A DNA stretch of 64,000 nt from Chloroflexota bacterium (GCA_022824865.1 JAJDZD010000065.1:28540-92539); one strand, 5' to 3'. Counted from the first letter of the stretch, positions 1 to 10,933 are shown. Program-made: numbers and translations. The notes: generated by a model not told the origin, from the letters alone.

Positions 1-21
1 GGCGTTGGGGGTGGATGCTTG

Positions 22-474
22 ATGGACCTGACGAAGGACGTGCCTCGGAGCGGGTACGAGAAGCTGGGCGGGATTGGGTTTCTGCCGCGCTCGATCGATA
101 AGGGCCGTGCCGACCTGGCCGGCACAATGGGCGAGTACGTGGTCCGCTGGGGACGCACCGAGCGCATGTGCGATTTCCTGGGGATCGAGACCGATGCGTT
201 TATCGAGTCGCTGCGCACCCGTCCGACGGACGAGGAGGTGCTGGCCTGGGTGCAGGAGCACATGCAGCCGCGCACGGCGGCGGAGATCGATGACTTCAAC
301 CGGGAAATGGCCACGGACGAGCCGCGCGAAGGCTCAAACTGGGATTGGCCGAGGTTCAGGGAGTTCCTGGAGGAGTGCGGCCAGGGGCACCGGACGGATA
401 TCCGGCGGCACTATGACCGGCTGGACCTGGATGAGGGCCGCGAGGTTCCGCAGGGCGGGCGGACGGACTGGTAG
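22..474 (+). CDS. DUF5069 domain protein
   Basis: A 150-residue soluble protein that looks like a complete DUF5069 member. The N-terminus reads DLTKDVPRSGYEKLGGIGFL followed by PRSIDKGRADLAGTMGEY, which is the family's signature (DLTK, PRS, LGG, LPR.IDKARA, GEY). No catalytic role is established for the family, so none is assigned. There is no signal peptide or membrane segment. An in-frame TTG lies one codon upstream of the ATG; the purine-rich GGGGGTGGA a few bases before suits either, and the ATG is preferred. The gene stands alone, about 130 bases before the DNA glycosylase gene. The window edge hides what lies upstream. Family call good; function unknown. Confidence 0.85.
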   Translation: MDLTKDVPRSGYEKLGGIGFLPRSIDKGRADLAGTMGEYVVRWGRTERMCDFLGIETDAFIESLRTRPTDEEVLAWVQEHMQPRTAAEIDDFNREMATDEPREGSNWDWPRFREFLEECGQGHRTDIRRHYDRLDLDEGREVPQGGRTDW

Positions 475-601
475 ACGCCGCGCAGCGGCAGGTGCGCCCC
501 CGAACCTGAAGCCAGTCGCGTAGCCGAATAAGATCGGCCGCCCGCTCTTTGCCCCTAGTTCGCTGCTTGATCTGAGTTTTTTCCAGCGACCGGTCGACGC
601 G

Positions 602-1228
602 GTGGCGCGCGAGCTGATTGGGTGCGTGCTGCGGCGATGGCTGGATGGGCTGTGGTTGGGCGCGCAGATCGTGGAGACGGAGGCTTACGGGCTGGACGAC
701 CCGGCGAGCCATGCGCACCTGGGACGCACACCCAGCCGCGAGCCGATGTGGATGCCGCCGGGGACGATTTACATGTATCACTCGCGGGCCGGGGCGTCGC
801 TGAACGTGAGCTGCGGGACGGGGCCGGAGGCTGTGCTGATCAAGGCGGGAGTGCCGATCGTGGACGAGCGCTCGCCGCAGGCCGCGCTGGATGCGATGCA
901 CCAGTTGAATCCGGCGCCGGATGGCCGATCGCGGCGTGCGGATCGGCGGCTGTGCGCGGGGCAGACGCTGCTGTGCCGAGCGTTGGGACTGACGGTGGCG
1001 GGGTGGACGGGGCGGCAGTTCGATCCGAAGCGGTTCTACATCGAGGCCAGGAAGGCGCGGCCGCACATCATTTCCACATTGCGTCTCGGTATACGTCCCG
1101 AGCGGGACGACGGCAGGCGTTCGCGCTATGTGGACCGCGACTTTGCCGGTTCAGCCACGAGCAATCCGTTGCGGCGCGGGGCGGTGGCCGGGCGCGATTA
1201 CTGGGAGATCGACCCCGAGGAGGGTTGA
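602..1228 (+). CDS. DNA-3-methyladenine (alkyladenine) glycosylase, AAG/Mpg family
   Basis: Base-excision repair enzyme that removes alkylated purines from DNA. The catalytic segment is clear: IVETEAY (the Glu activates water), DDPASHAHLGRTPS, MPPGTIYMY, LNVSCG and GPEAVLIKAG match the AAG fold in order. The GTG used here (602) begins at ARELIG, but the reading frame is open upstream to a TAG at 521-523. The residues encoded just before the GTG, SLLDLSFFQRPVDAV, match the conserved start of the family (a SFF.RP..VA motif). No ATG, GTG or TTG occurs in that stretch, so the true start may be a rare codon (CTG at 563 or 572, ATC at 533) or the N-terminus has been damaged. Roughly 200-220 residues, as usual for the family. 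Confidence 0.86.
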   Translation: MARELIGCVLRRWLDGLWLGAQIVETEAYGLDDPASHAHLGRTPSREPMWMPPGTIYMYHSRAGASLNVSCGTGPEAVLIKAGVPIVDERSPQAALDAMHQLNPAPDGRSRRADRRLCAGQTLLCRALGLTVAGWTGRQFDPKRFYIEARKARPHIISTLRLGIRPERDDGRRSRYVDRDFAGSATSNPLRRGAVAGRDYWEIDPEEG

Positions 1229-1239
1229 GCCCCGGGCTC

Positions 1240-2169
1240 CTAGGCAGGCGGGGCGATGGCCCGGAGGGTGGCGAGTTCGTCGTCGCTGAGCGTGAGGTCG
1301 GCGGCGGCGGCGTTGGCGCGGACTTGCTCGGGTGAGCGGGCGCCGGGGATGGCGCAGGTGTTGGCCGGGTGAGCGATGGCGAAGGCGAGGGCGAGCTGGG
1401 CCATGCTGCGGCCTTCGCCGGACATCGGGCGCAGGGCTTCGGCCGCGGCGGCGCGCTCCAGGAAGCGCTGTCGGGCGTCGCCCGTATTCCAGCCGGATCG
1501 GGTGGGGTCTTCGAACCGGTGGTCGGACGCGAACTTGCCGGCGAGCACGCCCTGGGCCAGAGGACCGCGGACAAGGACGCCGATATTGCGTTCCTGGCAG
1601 AGCGGCAGGGCGTCGGTTTCGTAGGTGCGTTCGATCACGCTGTAGGGAATCTGGGCGACGTGGCAGCGCCCGTGGGTGTCGAAGTACTCGATTTCGCTTG
1701 GGATGAAGGATGACGTGCCGTAGGCGCGGATTTTGCCGGCTTCCAGCAGGCGCTCGAAGGCTTCCAGGAACACATCGTGGCGCGGGTGCTCACGGATGTG
1801 GCACTGGTAGAGGTCGATGTAGTCGGTTTGCAGCCGGTGCAGGCTGGCGTCGCAGCAGGCGTAGATGTGTTCGGGCGTGGTGAAGCTGAGCGGGTGGCCA
1901 TCGGGCCGTCCCAGGTTGCCGACCTTGGTGGCGACGAAGACGTGCGGGCGCCGGCCGCCGGCGAGGGCCTTGCCGAGGATCTCCTCGCTGCGGCGCGGGC
2001 CGTAGGCGTCGGCGCTGTCGAAGAGGTTGATGCCGGCCTGGATGGCGGCATGCACGGTGGCAATGCCGTCGGCTTCGGAAACCGCGCCCAACTGCCCGCC
2101 AAGCTGCCAGCAGCCCAGGCCAATGGCCGAGACGCGCCAGCCGGTTCGTCCGAATACGCGGTATTGCAT
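1240..2169 (-). CDS. Aldo/keto reductase
   Basis: A 309-residue NAD(P)H-dependent aldo/keto reductase of the bacterial YdjG/general-stress-type branch. The start MQYRVFGRTGWRVSAIGLG is the standard N-terminus. Next come NLFDSADAYGPRRSEEILGKAL (the catalytic Asp and Tyr), VATKVG (catalytic Lys), and TDYIDLYQCH with the active-site His. The C-terminal cofactor segment reads CAIPGARSPEQVRANAAAADLTLSDDE. The frame stays open upstream, but the ATG at 2169 gives the family start, so the upstream extension is dropped. The gene is divergent from the MDR dehydrogenase at 2300, with 130 bases between for two promoters. The substrate cannot be told from sequence. Confidence 0.9.
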   Translation of the reverse strand: MQYRVFGRTGWRVSAIGLGCWQLGGQLGAVSEADGIATVHAAIQAGINLFDSADAYGPRRSEEILGKALAGGRRPHVFVATKVGNLGRPDGHPLSFTTPEHIYACCDASLHRLQTDYIDLYQCHIREHPRHDVFLEAFERLLEAGKIRAYGTSSFIPSEIEYFDTHGRCHVAQIPYSVIERTYETDALPLCQERNIGVLVRGPLAQGVLAGKFASDHRFEDPTRSGWNTGDARQRFLERAAAAEALRPMSGEGRSMAQLALAFAIAHPANTCAIPGARSPEQVRANAAAADLTLSDDELATLRAIAPPA

Positions 2170-2299
2170 GGGAGTGTTCCTACGGGCGCAAATAGGGCTT
2201 GGCGTCAACCTTACCGCCCACGCAAGCCGCCCGACTAAGTTTGGGCGCGAACCGCAGGTTAGGGCATGATGCGCGCGGCCTTCGACTGCTGAACTGCCC

Positions 2300-3304
2300 G
2301 TGCCAATCACAACGTCTCAGGTCGTGTTTCTCGAAGGCGGCGCTGTCGCGATCGAGGATGTCGAGATTCCCGATCCGGCGCCGAACCAGATCCTGGTGCG
2401 CTCGACGCGGTCGCTGATCAGCGCGGGGACTGAACTGAACATCCTGGAACTGGCCGAATCGGAGCGCGGTGAGCCCGGCTACTCGATGGTTGGCGAGGTG
2501 GCCGCGGTTGGCGGTGCCATTGCAGGCTATGCCGAAGGCGACCGCGTGCTGACGTATCTGAAGCACCAGGGCGCCGGGCTCGTCACCGTCGACCCGGACC
2601 TGCCGGATGAGGCCACCTACGCGGGGCACATACCGGACGACGTCAGCGATGAAGACGCCAGTTTCGTGGTGCTGGGGGACGTGGCGCTGCATGGCGTTCG
2701 ACGGGCGCGACCGGGGCTGGGCGACTCGGTGGCAGTCTTTGGCCAGGGCGGACTAGGGCAGATGGTGACGCAATTCGCGCGGATGGCCGGCGCGTATCCG
2801 GTGATCGCGGTTGACCTGCTGGACGAGCGGCTTGAACTGGCCCGGTGGTCGGGCGCGACGCACACGGTGAACGCTCAGCGCGAGGACGCCGTGGCGGCGG
2901 TTCAGGACATTACGGGCGGCGGCGCGCGGGTGGTGTTCATGGTTACGCGCACGCCGAAGATCCTGCCGGACTGCATGAAGGCGGCGGCCGGAGGGACCGT
3001 CTCAATGACCGGCAGCCCGCCCGGCACCGTGGAGATTGGCCTGCAGGTGGAGTTGCTGCGCAAGGAACTGTCGATCATCGGCACGTATCAGTCGATGTAC
3101 CCGCGCGAGCCGTATCACATGTTCCAGTGGACGCGCGCGGCCAACCGGCAGTACATCCTGGACTCAATGGCACGCGGCGAGTTCCGGGTCGACCGGCTGA
3201 TTTCACACCGCGAGCCGTACACGAACGCCGCGGACCTGTATGACATGATTCGACGCGGCCCAGACGGATGGTTGTCGATCATCCTGCAGTGGGATCAGGC
3301 CTGA
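2300..3304 (+). CDS. Zinc-type alcohol dehydrogenase-like protein (MDR superfamily)
   Basis: A 334-residue medium-chain dehydrogenase/reductase. An N-terminal GroES-like half (IEDVEIPDPAPNQILVRS, SLISAGTELNIL) is followed by a Rossmann domain with VFGQGGLGQMVTQFARMAG and the acidic VIAVDLLDERLELA, which suggests NAD preference. The catalytic zinc ligands are atypical: the usual GxxHEG is replaced by YSMVGEV, and no structural-zinc Cys cluster is seen, as in the BchC-like or threonine-dehydrogenase-like subgroups that act on sugars or polyols. It starts at a GTG. A decayed copy of its last 35-40 codons lies at 4131-4245. Substrate unknown. Confidence 0.82.
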   Translation: MPITTSQVVFLEGGAVAIEDVEIPDPAPNQILVRSTRSLISAGTELNILELAESERGEPGYSMVGEVAAVGGAIAGYAEGDRVLTYLKHQGAGLVTVDPDLPDEATYAGHIPDDVSDEDASFVVLGDVALHGVRRARPGLGDSVAVFGQGGLGQMVTQFARMAGAYPVIAVDLLDERLELARWSGATHTVNAQREDAVAAVQDITGGGARVVFMVTRTPKILPDCMKAAAGGTVSMTGSPPGTVEIGLQVELLRKELSIIGTYQSMYPREPYHMFQWTRAANRQYILDSMARGEFRVDRLISHREPYTNAADLYDMIRRGPDGWLSIILQWDQA

Positions 3305-3454
3305 GACGACTGGAGCCCGAACCACTACCGCGGGCGAGTGGCTGAGCGAACGACGCGCTCCGACGTCCGCGCTACGCCCGGAGGCGTCCTCCAGATCCTC
3401 CGAGCAGGTGTCTATGATGGTCCGGGATAGTACGGACCAAAAGAATGACGGGCC

Positions 3455-4129
3455 ATGGGACCGAATTCGGTAAACAAGCTGGAGGCCCTTGGCCTGGTTG
3501 TGGGCCCGGTGCTGGCGCTGATCTTCTTCGCGATTGAGCCGGGGGGAATGTTCATCCAGCCCGCGGACTCGACCGACCCGGCAGCGACCATCACAGCCGT
3601 GGCGTCAAACCCGAACATTGCGCGGGTTACGGCTCTCATGGTGCCGCTGGGCCTCATCCTGATGCTTTACGGGTTGTCCGGCATCAGCCGGGTCATGCGG
3701 CCGGACACCATGGCGGCCGCCTTGTCACGGCTGGGCATCCTGTTTATGAACGTGGGCGCCTTTGGCTGGATTCTCACCTCGGGGCTGACCTTCATCTTGA
3801 CCAGGACCCAGCTCGACGCGGCGCAGGGGCTTGAGTCAGCCATCCCCATCTACATGGTGGATTCGGGGATGAGCATGTTGTCGAGTTTGGCCGTCGCCTC
3901 CGGATTCATGGCCTTCAACCTGGGCCTGTCAGCCATATACCCGCCCGGATCCCTCAGGATCACGGCCCTGGCAATTGCAGCCGTATCGGTCATCTGCCTG
4001 ATCGCGGTCATCATCGGGAATACCGTGCCCGACCGGACGATGATCACGGTGTCCAGGATCTGCTACTTCCCGTGGGTGGCCTGGAGCGTGGTTCTTGGCG
4101 TGCGGTTCCTCAAGGGACGCAATCTTTAA
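3455..4129 (+). CDS. Six-helix integral membrane protein of unknown function
   Basis: A 224-residue protein with about six hydrophobic segments: LGLVVGPVLALIFFAI near residue 15, VTALMVPLGLILMLYGL near 60, LGILFMNVGAFGWILTSG near 95, SSLAVASGFMAFNLGLSA near 145, ITALAIAAVSVICLIAVIIG near 170, and ICYFPWVAWSVVLGV near 205. No catalytic motif or transport signature is visible. The layout resembles small DUF4386-type membrane proteins, but I cannot assign it firmly. The gene stands alone between the MDR dehydrogenase and its fragment. Coding potential is supported by the regular hydrophobic pattern and a sensible N-terminal cytoplasmic stretch. Confidence 0.72.
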   Translation: MGPNSVNKLEALGLVVGPVLALIFFAIEPGGMFIQPADSTDPAATITAVASNPNIARVTALMVPLGLILMLYGLSGISRVMRPDTMAAALSRLGILFMNVGAFGWILTSGLTFILTRTQLDAAQGLESAIPIYMVDSGMSMLSSLAVASGFMAFNLGLSAIYPPGSLRITALAIAAVSVICLIAVIIGNTVPDRTMITVSRICYFPWVAWSVVLGVRFLKGRNL

Positions 4130-4130
4130 C

Positions 4131-4245
4131 GCCAGTTTCGGTTGGACGTCCTCACGGGTGAGTCCTGGACGACGCCTGCGAACGACGCCGACCCGTATGC
4201 CATGATTTGGCGCGGTCCGCAGGGCTGGCTATCGGCTTTCGGACG
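4131..4245 (+). pseudogene. Remnant of a second MDR dehydrogenase (C-terminal fragment)
   Basis: Translated in the frame starting cgc cag ttt, this stretch gives RQFRLDVLTGESW, then NDADPYAMIWRGPQGWLS. It aligns with the end of the dehydrogenase encoded at 2300-3304 (GEFRVDRLISHREPYTN, then AADLYDMIRRGPDGWLS). No start codon or N-terminal part exists; the preceding gene ends only two bases earlier. It is best read as debris of a duplicated or exchanged dehydrogenase gene. The similarity is at both protein and base level, including GTATGNCATGATT. Confidence 0.6.
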
Positions 4246-4272
4246 TGGGGCGACGCGTAAGGAGGATTGCTG

Positions 4273-4629
4273 ATGGCGCTGCCGACGTTCTACTTCAAGA
4301 GCACCTGAACGAGTTGCCGGAAGGCCCGTGCGGCCTTGAACGCGACCGGGATGGACTATGAGCCGCGCGATTACGCGCGCAAGCCGTTGACCGAGGACGA
4401 TATTCGAGCGATTGCGGGACCGCATGCACTCCGAGAAGTCATGAACCCACGCAGTCCGTCGTTCCGCAAGCTGGGGATCGAGCGCGACAGCATCGACGAC
4501 GCGCAGGCGCTGGAGTTGATGCTGGGCAACCAGAACCTGGTGCGGCGTCCCACGCTGGCCGCGGGCGACGTTCGAGTCTTCGGGTTCGACGCGGACGCGT
4601 ACGAGGAACTGGCCGGCGCTGAAGCGTAG
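4273..4629 (+). CDS. ArsC/Spx-like thioredoxin-fold protein with in-frame UGA at the redox Cys (candidate selenoprotein)
   Basis: A 118-codon gene of the arsenate reductase/Spx family (ArsC-type thioredoxin fold). The start is well supported: AAGGAGGA lies eight bases before the ATG at 4273. The N-terminus reads MALPTFYFKST, then UGA (4306-4308), then TSCRKARAALNATGMDYEPR, LTEDDIRAI, PRSPSFRKLGI and LVRRPTLAAGDVRVFGFD. In the family the UGA position is the first Cys of the CxxC redox motif, so decoding as selenocysteine would give UxxC. Eighteen bases after the UGA a hairpin (AAGGCC, loop CGTGC, GGCCTT) puts a G in the apical loop about 20 bases from the UGA, as bacterial SECIS elements do. 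No selenium genes are in the window. A nonsense mutation is the alternative. Confidence 0.75.
4306..4347 (+). promoter_or_regulatory. Candidate bacterial SECIS element after UGA codon
   Basis: Directly after the UGA at 4306-4308 the transcript can form a six-pair stem AAGGCC/GGCCTT closing the loop CGTGC, with a further GTT/AAC pairing outside an internal loop. The loop contains two G residues and sits 18 bases after the UGA. This fits the published bacterial SECIS pattern: a stem-loop inside the coding region, an apical G about 16-37 bases from the UGA. In GC-rich DNA such stems arise by chance, so this is supportive rather than decisive. Confidence 0.45.
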
Positions 4630-4682
4630 GCGCGCCGTCGGATATCCTCACGTTCCCGCAGCATTCATATCTGGAGGTCGCC

Positions 4683-5387
4683 GTGGCCCTGACCCAGGCG
4701 CAGCTTGACGAACTTCGCGAGATCGACACGCCGACGATTCTGAACGCCATTGAGACGTTCGACGTCCGGCCCAACACGCTGGGGTTCACCGGAACCAACA
4801 TCCGCTACCTGGCCCCGGACATGGGCGTGATGCTGGGCTACGCCGTCACCGCGCTGGGCGACACCATGAGCGAGGACGCACCCAAGAGCCCGGACGGCAT
4901 GTTCCAGATGTGGGAGGCCGTGGACGAAACGCCGAATCCGGTGGTGCTGGTGATCAAGGACTTTGGCGACGACCCGACGCACTCCGTGCACGCGGGCGAC
5001 GGGATGGCCACCCTGGCCCACGTGTTAGGCGCCGACGGCATCGTGACCGACGCGGCTCTGCGCGACCTGGAAGGCGTGAAGGGCGCCGGCATTAAGCCGT
5101 TCGCGCGCGGGCTGGCGCCTTCGCACGCGAACAATCGCATCATCCGCGCTCAGGTGCCTGTGGCGATCGACGGCATGGACGTGAATCCCGGCGACCTGGT
5201 GCACGGCGACGAGAACGGCATCTGCACGATTCCGATTGAAATCGCCGACAAGGTCGCGGCGGCGGCGCACAAGATCCTGGAAGGCGAGGAAGCCACGCGC
5301 CTGAGCTACCTGGAGCCCGGCTTCAACCTGGACGACTACGCCAAGCAGCGAGGCCTGACGCGCAAGGACCCGTCGCGCGGGTTCTAG
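4683..5387 (+). CDS. RraA-family aldolase-like protein (HMG/CHA aldolase or RraA-like)
   Basis: A 234-residue member of the RraA family, which includes 4-hydroxy-4-methyl-2-oxoglutarate aldolases and regulators of RNase E activity. Visible features are the N-terminal LREIDTPTILNAIETF, the central GDGMATLAHVLGADGIVTDA with the following RDLEGV (the family's G.VVDGxxRD substrate/metal site), and the C-terminal VNPGDLVHGDENGICTIP. The catalytic Arg-Asp pair is present. It starts at a GTG preceded by TCTGGAGG. A strong bidirectional terminator follows at once. Given the catabolic oxidoreductases around it, an enzymatic aldolase/decarboxylase role seems more likely than RNase E control, but this is inference. 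Confidence 0.85.
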   Translation: MALTQAQLDELREIDTPTILNAIETFDVRPNTLGFTGTNIRYLAPDMGVMLGYAVTALGDTMSEDAPKSPDGMFQMWEAVDETPNPVVLVIKDFGDDPTHSVHAGDGMATLAHVLGADGIVTDAALRDLEGVKGAGIKPFARGLAPSHANNRIIRAQVPVAIDGMDVNPGDLVHGDENGICTIPIEIADKVAAAAHKILEGEEATRLSYLEPGFNLDDYAKQRGLTRKDPSRGF

Positions 5388-5404
5388 CCCACTCCGGCCA
5401 GAAG

Positions 5405-5452
5405 AACTAAACCGCCCCGCGTTTCCGATGGGAAACGCGGGGCGGTTTAGTT
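5405..5452. terminator. Bidirectional intrinsic terminator
   Basis: A perfect 22-base-pair inverted repeat (arms 5405-5426 and 5431-5452, beginning AACTAAACCGCCCCGCG) around the four-base loop GATG. The ends of the arms are A/T-rich, giving short U-containing tails on both strands. It lies between the convergent RraA-like gene and the YkgJ-family gene, so it probably ends both transcripts. Confidence 0.88.
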
Positions 5453-5501
5453 CCAACTTCCGGACGCCGTTGAGGGAGAAGAAGCTCAAACGGCTGGCGA
5501 C

Positions 5502-6257
5502 CTACCGCTTGCCCGGGAAATCGTCCCGGGTTACTACCGGGTAGGTTCGTTCGGCACTGAGCGGTGTCGGCTGCTTGGCCAGATCGCCCGAGGCCGTGCG
5601 ATTGCGCAGCAGGTGGATGGCGAGCAGCGTGTAGAGCCCGTCCTCCGAGTTCTGGCGGCCGCCCAGTTCGAAGTACTTGGGCGACATGATGGACATGTCC
5701 TCCAGCGGGATATCGGTGGTGGTGCGCTCCTGCTGGCGGAAGCGGCCTGCAAAAACCTCGCAGATCATGGCGTTGCCGCTGGGCATGCGCGCTCGACCGT
5801 AGGCTCGGCAGACAAACGGGCGGACCGGGTAGACCTCGCAGCGGTTGTCGGGTCCCAGCATGGGGCAGCGGGTCACCTCGGTGCGGAAGCCCTGGCCGAC
5901 GGCGCGAACGAAGGCTTTCGGCTGCTTGTTGCGCATCTTGAGCCAGCGGCTGAGCGGATTGCCGTATTGCTCCACCTGGTCGGTGACCCGCTTGTAGATC
6001 GTCAGGCGCTGCTCCCTGGTCAGGTTCTCGCGCATCCAGTCGTGGATCAGCGCCCACTCCTGTTCGCCGGCCAGCACCTGGTGCATGCAGCAGCGCGCGC
6101 ACCCCTTTTGGCATTCGAGGATCGGATTGTCGCGGACCACAACCTCAGACCAGCCCTCCATGGCGTCATAGAGGTCGGGCAGGCTTGCGGCTGACTCGGC
6201 CATGCGCGAGTAGAACGCATGCAGGTCAATGGTCTCCGGCGAGGGCTTCTCGGCCAA
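5502..6257 (-). CDS. YkgJ-family cysteine-cluster protein (putative metal-binding/Fe-S)
   Basis: A 251-residue soluble protein of the YkgJ/CxxCxxCC family (zinc- or iron-chelating domain). The signature Cys cluster CQKGCARCC is near residue 50, and the second set CPMLGPDNRCEVYPVRPFVC near residues 130-150. The core between residues 45 and 175 matches the family; the last 75 residues are variable. The family's biochemical role is not settled, with proposals ranging from metal storage to Fe-S-dependent modification. It is transcribed toward the bidirectional terminator and separated from the SDR gene by about 90 bases. Confidence 0.82.
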   Translation of the reverse strand: MAEKPSPETIDLHAFYSRMAESAASLPDLYDAMEGWSEVVVRDNPILECQKGCARCCMHQVLAGEQEWALIHDWMRENLTREQRLTIYKRVTDQVEQYGNPLSRWLKMRNKQPKAFVRAVGQGFRTEVTRCPMLGPDNRCEVYPVRPFVCRAYGRARMPSGNAMICEVFAGRFRQQERTTTDIPLEDMSIMSPKYFELGGRQNSEDGLYTLLAIHLLRNRTASGDLAKQPTPLSAERTYPVVTRDDFPGKR

Positions 6258-6348
6258 TGTTTGGTGGTCCAGTCAGGGCTTGCCTGAAGTATGGCAACTC
6301 GGGGGCGACTAATTCGACTGGTTCCTGGACGCGTCCGGCGTATCGGTC

Positions 6349-7239
6349 TCAGTTGACCGGCGTGTACGAGCCCCAGTCCGGTCGCCGGCCGTCCACATCG
6401 TCGATCTGGTAGACCTTGGCCATATCCCAACTGGTGAGCGCCTGGCCGGCGTAACGGTTGACTTTGGGATCGGCGGCCAGCGCCGCGACGACCCGACCGA
6501 GGAAACGGGGCGTTTCCGAGACGGCGAAGTCGACGTCCTGTTCAATGGCGTCGCGCCAGGTCGCCTCGGTCACGCCGAAGTGGTCCAGCATCCACTCGGA
6601 GCGCAGGAAGCCGGGTGTGATTGCCAGCGCCGTAATACGGTTTTCGTCGTTGTGCTCGCGGAGCTCGTGGTCGAAGGCCAGCGCCAGACGCATCGCCGTG
6701 GTCTTGACCAGGTCGTAGTAGAGCTGGCCCCGGTAGCGCAGCGTATTGCCGTCCGTGACCTCCACGACCAGGCCTTGGCCGTGCTCGAGCATGAGCGGCA
6801 GGGCGAAGTGGCTGGTGATGATGTGCGAGTGAATCGCCTGACGGAGCAAAAGCAGCCCATCCTCCAGCGACTGCTCCCAGAAGCGACGGCCCCAGGCGAT
6901 CATGTCTTCGCCGCCCCAGATGTCATTGACCAGGATGTCCAGCCGGCCGGCTTGTTCGTTCCGGATGCGGGCGATGAGAGACTCGACCTGCGCCGGTTCG
7001 GTGTGATCGACTTGAACCGCGATACCCAGTCCGCCCGCAGTATCGACCAGTTCGGCGGTCTCCTCGATTGTTTCCGGCCGCTTCATGGGCGACTGGTGCC
7101 GACGCGTCGTACGGCCGGTGCAGTAGACCGTGGCACCAGCGGCGCCGAGCTCGACAGCGATGCCGCGTCCGCAGCCGCGGGTGGCACCGGCGACAAGAGC
7201 GATTTGGCCGCGCAGCGGCTTGGGCTGCTCAATCGTCAT
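6349..7239 (-). CDS. Short-chain dehydrogenase/reductase (SDR)
   Basis: A 296-residue NAD(P)-dependent SDR. The cofactor motif is GATRGCGRG near residue 18, followed by VYCTGRTTRRH; the Arg residues after the second strand suggest NADP preference. Also present are ILVNDIWGG (the NNAG-equivalent, altered) and the catalytic YYDLVK near residue 180. It is longer than the classical 250 residues because of an insertion after the second strand and an extended C-terminus, features of the YqjQ/DHRS1-like branch. The usual NNAG Asn-Asn is replaced by ND, so the active site deserves care. It ends the minus-strand run just before the 5S rRNA gene. Substrate unknown. Confidence 0.87.
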   Translation of the reverse strand: MTIEQPKPLRGQIALVAGATRGCGRGIAVELGAAGATVYCTGRTTRRHQSPMKRPETIEETAELVDTAGGLGIAVQVDHTEPAQVESLIARIRNEQAGRLDILVNDIWGGEDMIAWGRRFWEQSLEDGLLLLRQAIHSHIITSHFALPLMLEHGQGLVVEVTDGNTLRYRGQLYYDLVKTTAMRLALAFDHELREHNDENRITALAITPGFLRSEWMLDHFGVTEATWRDAIEQDVDFAVSETPRFLGRVVAALAADPKVNRYAGQALTSWDMAKVYQIDDVDGRRPDWGSYTPVN

Positions 7240-7330
7240 GGTCTGGTTGCGAGCATGTCACACGGCAATCGCGACTCATGGCAAGACACGGCAAGCTTGA
7301 GGGGCGAACGACTGTGGATGAGTGGATACG

Positions 7331-7480
7331 GACGCGGCGTCAGGTTTCCCGGCAACGGGCTATTTTCCCACCGGGTTGCCCCGGCAGTATTGTCGCTGCT
7401 GACGAACTTAACGACTGTGTTCGGGATGGGAACAGGTGTGGCCTCATCGCATAGGTCACCGGGAAACCTGACGCCGCGTC
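7331..7480 (-). other. Perfect 22-bp processing stem enclosing 5S rRNA
   Basis: The bases at 7331-7352 (GACGCGGCGTCAGGTTTCCC and two more) are the exact reverse complement of 7459-7480. The stem includes the terminal helix of 5S rRNA and extends about 15 pairs beyond it. It is the expected shape of a precursor stem cut by a double-strand ribonuclease to release 5S rRNA. Confidence 0.75.
7346..7465 (-). rRNA. rrf: 5S ribosomal RNA
   Basis: On the minus strand the sequence TTTCCCGGTGACC, then GAGGCCACACCTGTTCCCAT and CCCGAACACAGTCGTTAAG, ending GTTGCCGGGAAA, shows all the conserved 5S landmarks, including the CCCATCCCGAACAC loop. The ends are placed from the terminal helix, so each may be off by one or two bases. 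It lies about 45 bases after the 3' end of 23S rRNA, in the usual 23S-5S order. Confidence 0.93.
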
Positions 7481-7511
7481 ACGCAAAGCTGCACTATTGC
7501 CGACCTAACAG

Positions 7512-10595
<3,084 letters not shown>

Positions 10596-10721
10596 TCCGT
10601 TAGGCCGGCAAAACTGCAGCTTTACGCATTCGCGTAAATCTTCACTTGTCAAGGTTCGCAGCCGAAACGCCTGGGCGAAGGCTGAGGGCCGCGCGCAGAT
10701 TGCTCCGCGGGGCAACGACCC

Positions 10722-10750
10722 ATCATAGGCGAACGCGCGCGACCGGTCAA
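10722..10750 (-). promoter_or_regulatory. Promoter of the 23S-5S transcript
   Basis: On the minus strand a -35 box TTGACC is followed after 17 bases by a -10 box TATGAT, a near-consensus housekeeping promoter. It sits about 125 bases before the mature 23S 5' end, leaving room for the leader and the precursor stem. A second TTGACA lies at 10647-10652 without a clear -10 box. An own promoter agrees with this unit being independent of a 16S operon. Confidence 0.7.
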
Positions 10751-10863
10751 CGGAACTTCCGCATTCCGCCACATTCCGATCGACCATTTGACCGTGGGCG
10801 TGCCCGCCGATCGGGCGTGCGGACCGCGTCAACGCGTCGGCCGCACCTTCGGCGGCTCAAGCA

Positions 10864-10895
10864 CCGAGGCCCGGCGCCTGCGCGCCGGGCCTCGG
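10864..10895. terminator. Hairpin terminator (stem without strong U-tract)
   Basis: A perfect 14-pair stem (CCGAGGCCCGGCGC and its complement) around a four-base loop. It lies 40 bases after the stop codon of the sugar-type binding protein and before the rRNA promoter. The U-tract is weak, so it may act with help or simply insulate the two units. Confidence 0.6.
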
Positions 10896-10933
10896 AAAGT
10901 GCGACCGCAGGGCGGTCGTCTGCTAAGGCTCGC

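Noticed and set aside
7331..7480. The long inverted repeat as a possible mobile element end pair
   Set aside because: It encloses 5S rRNA and coincides with its terminal helix, so it is a processing stem.
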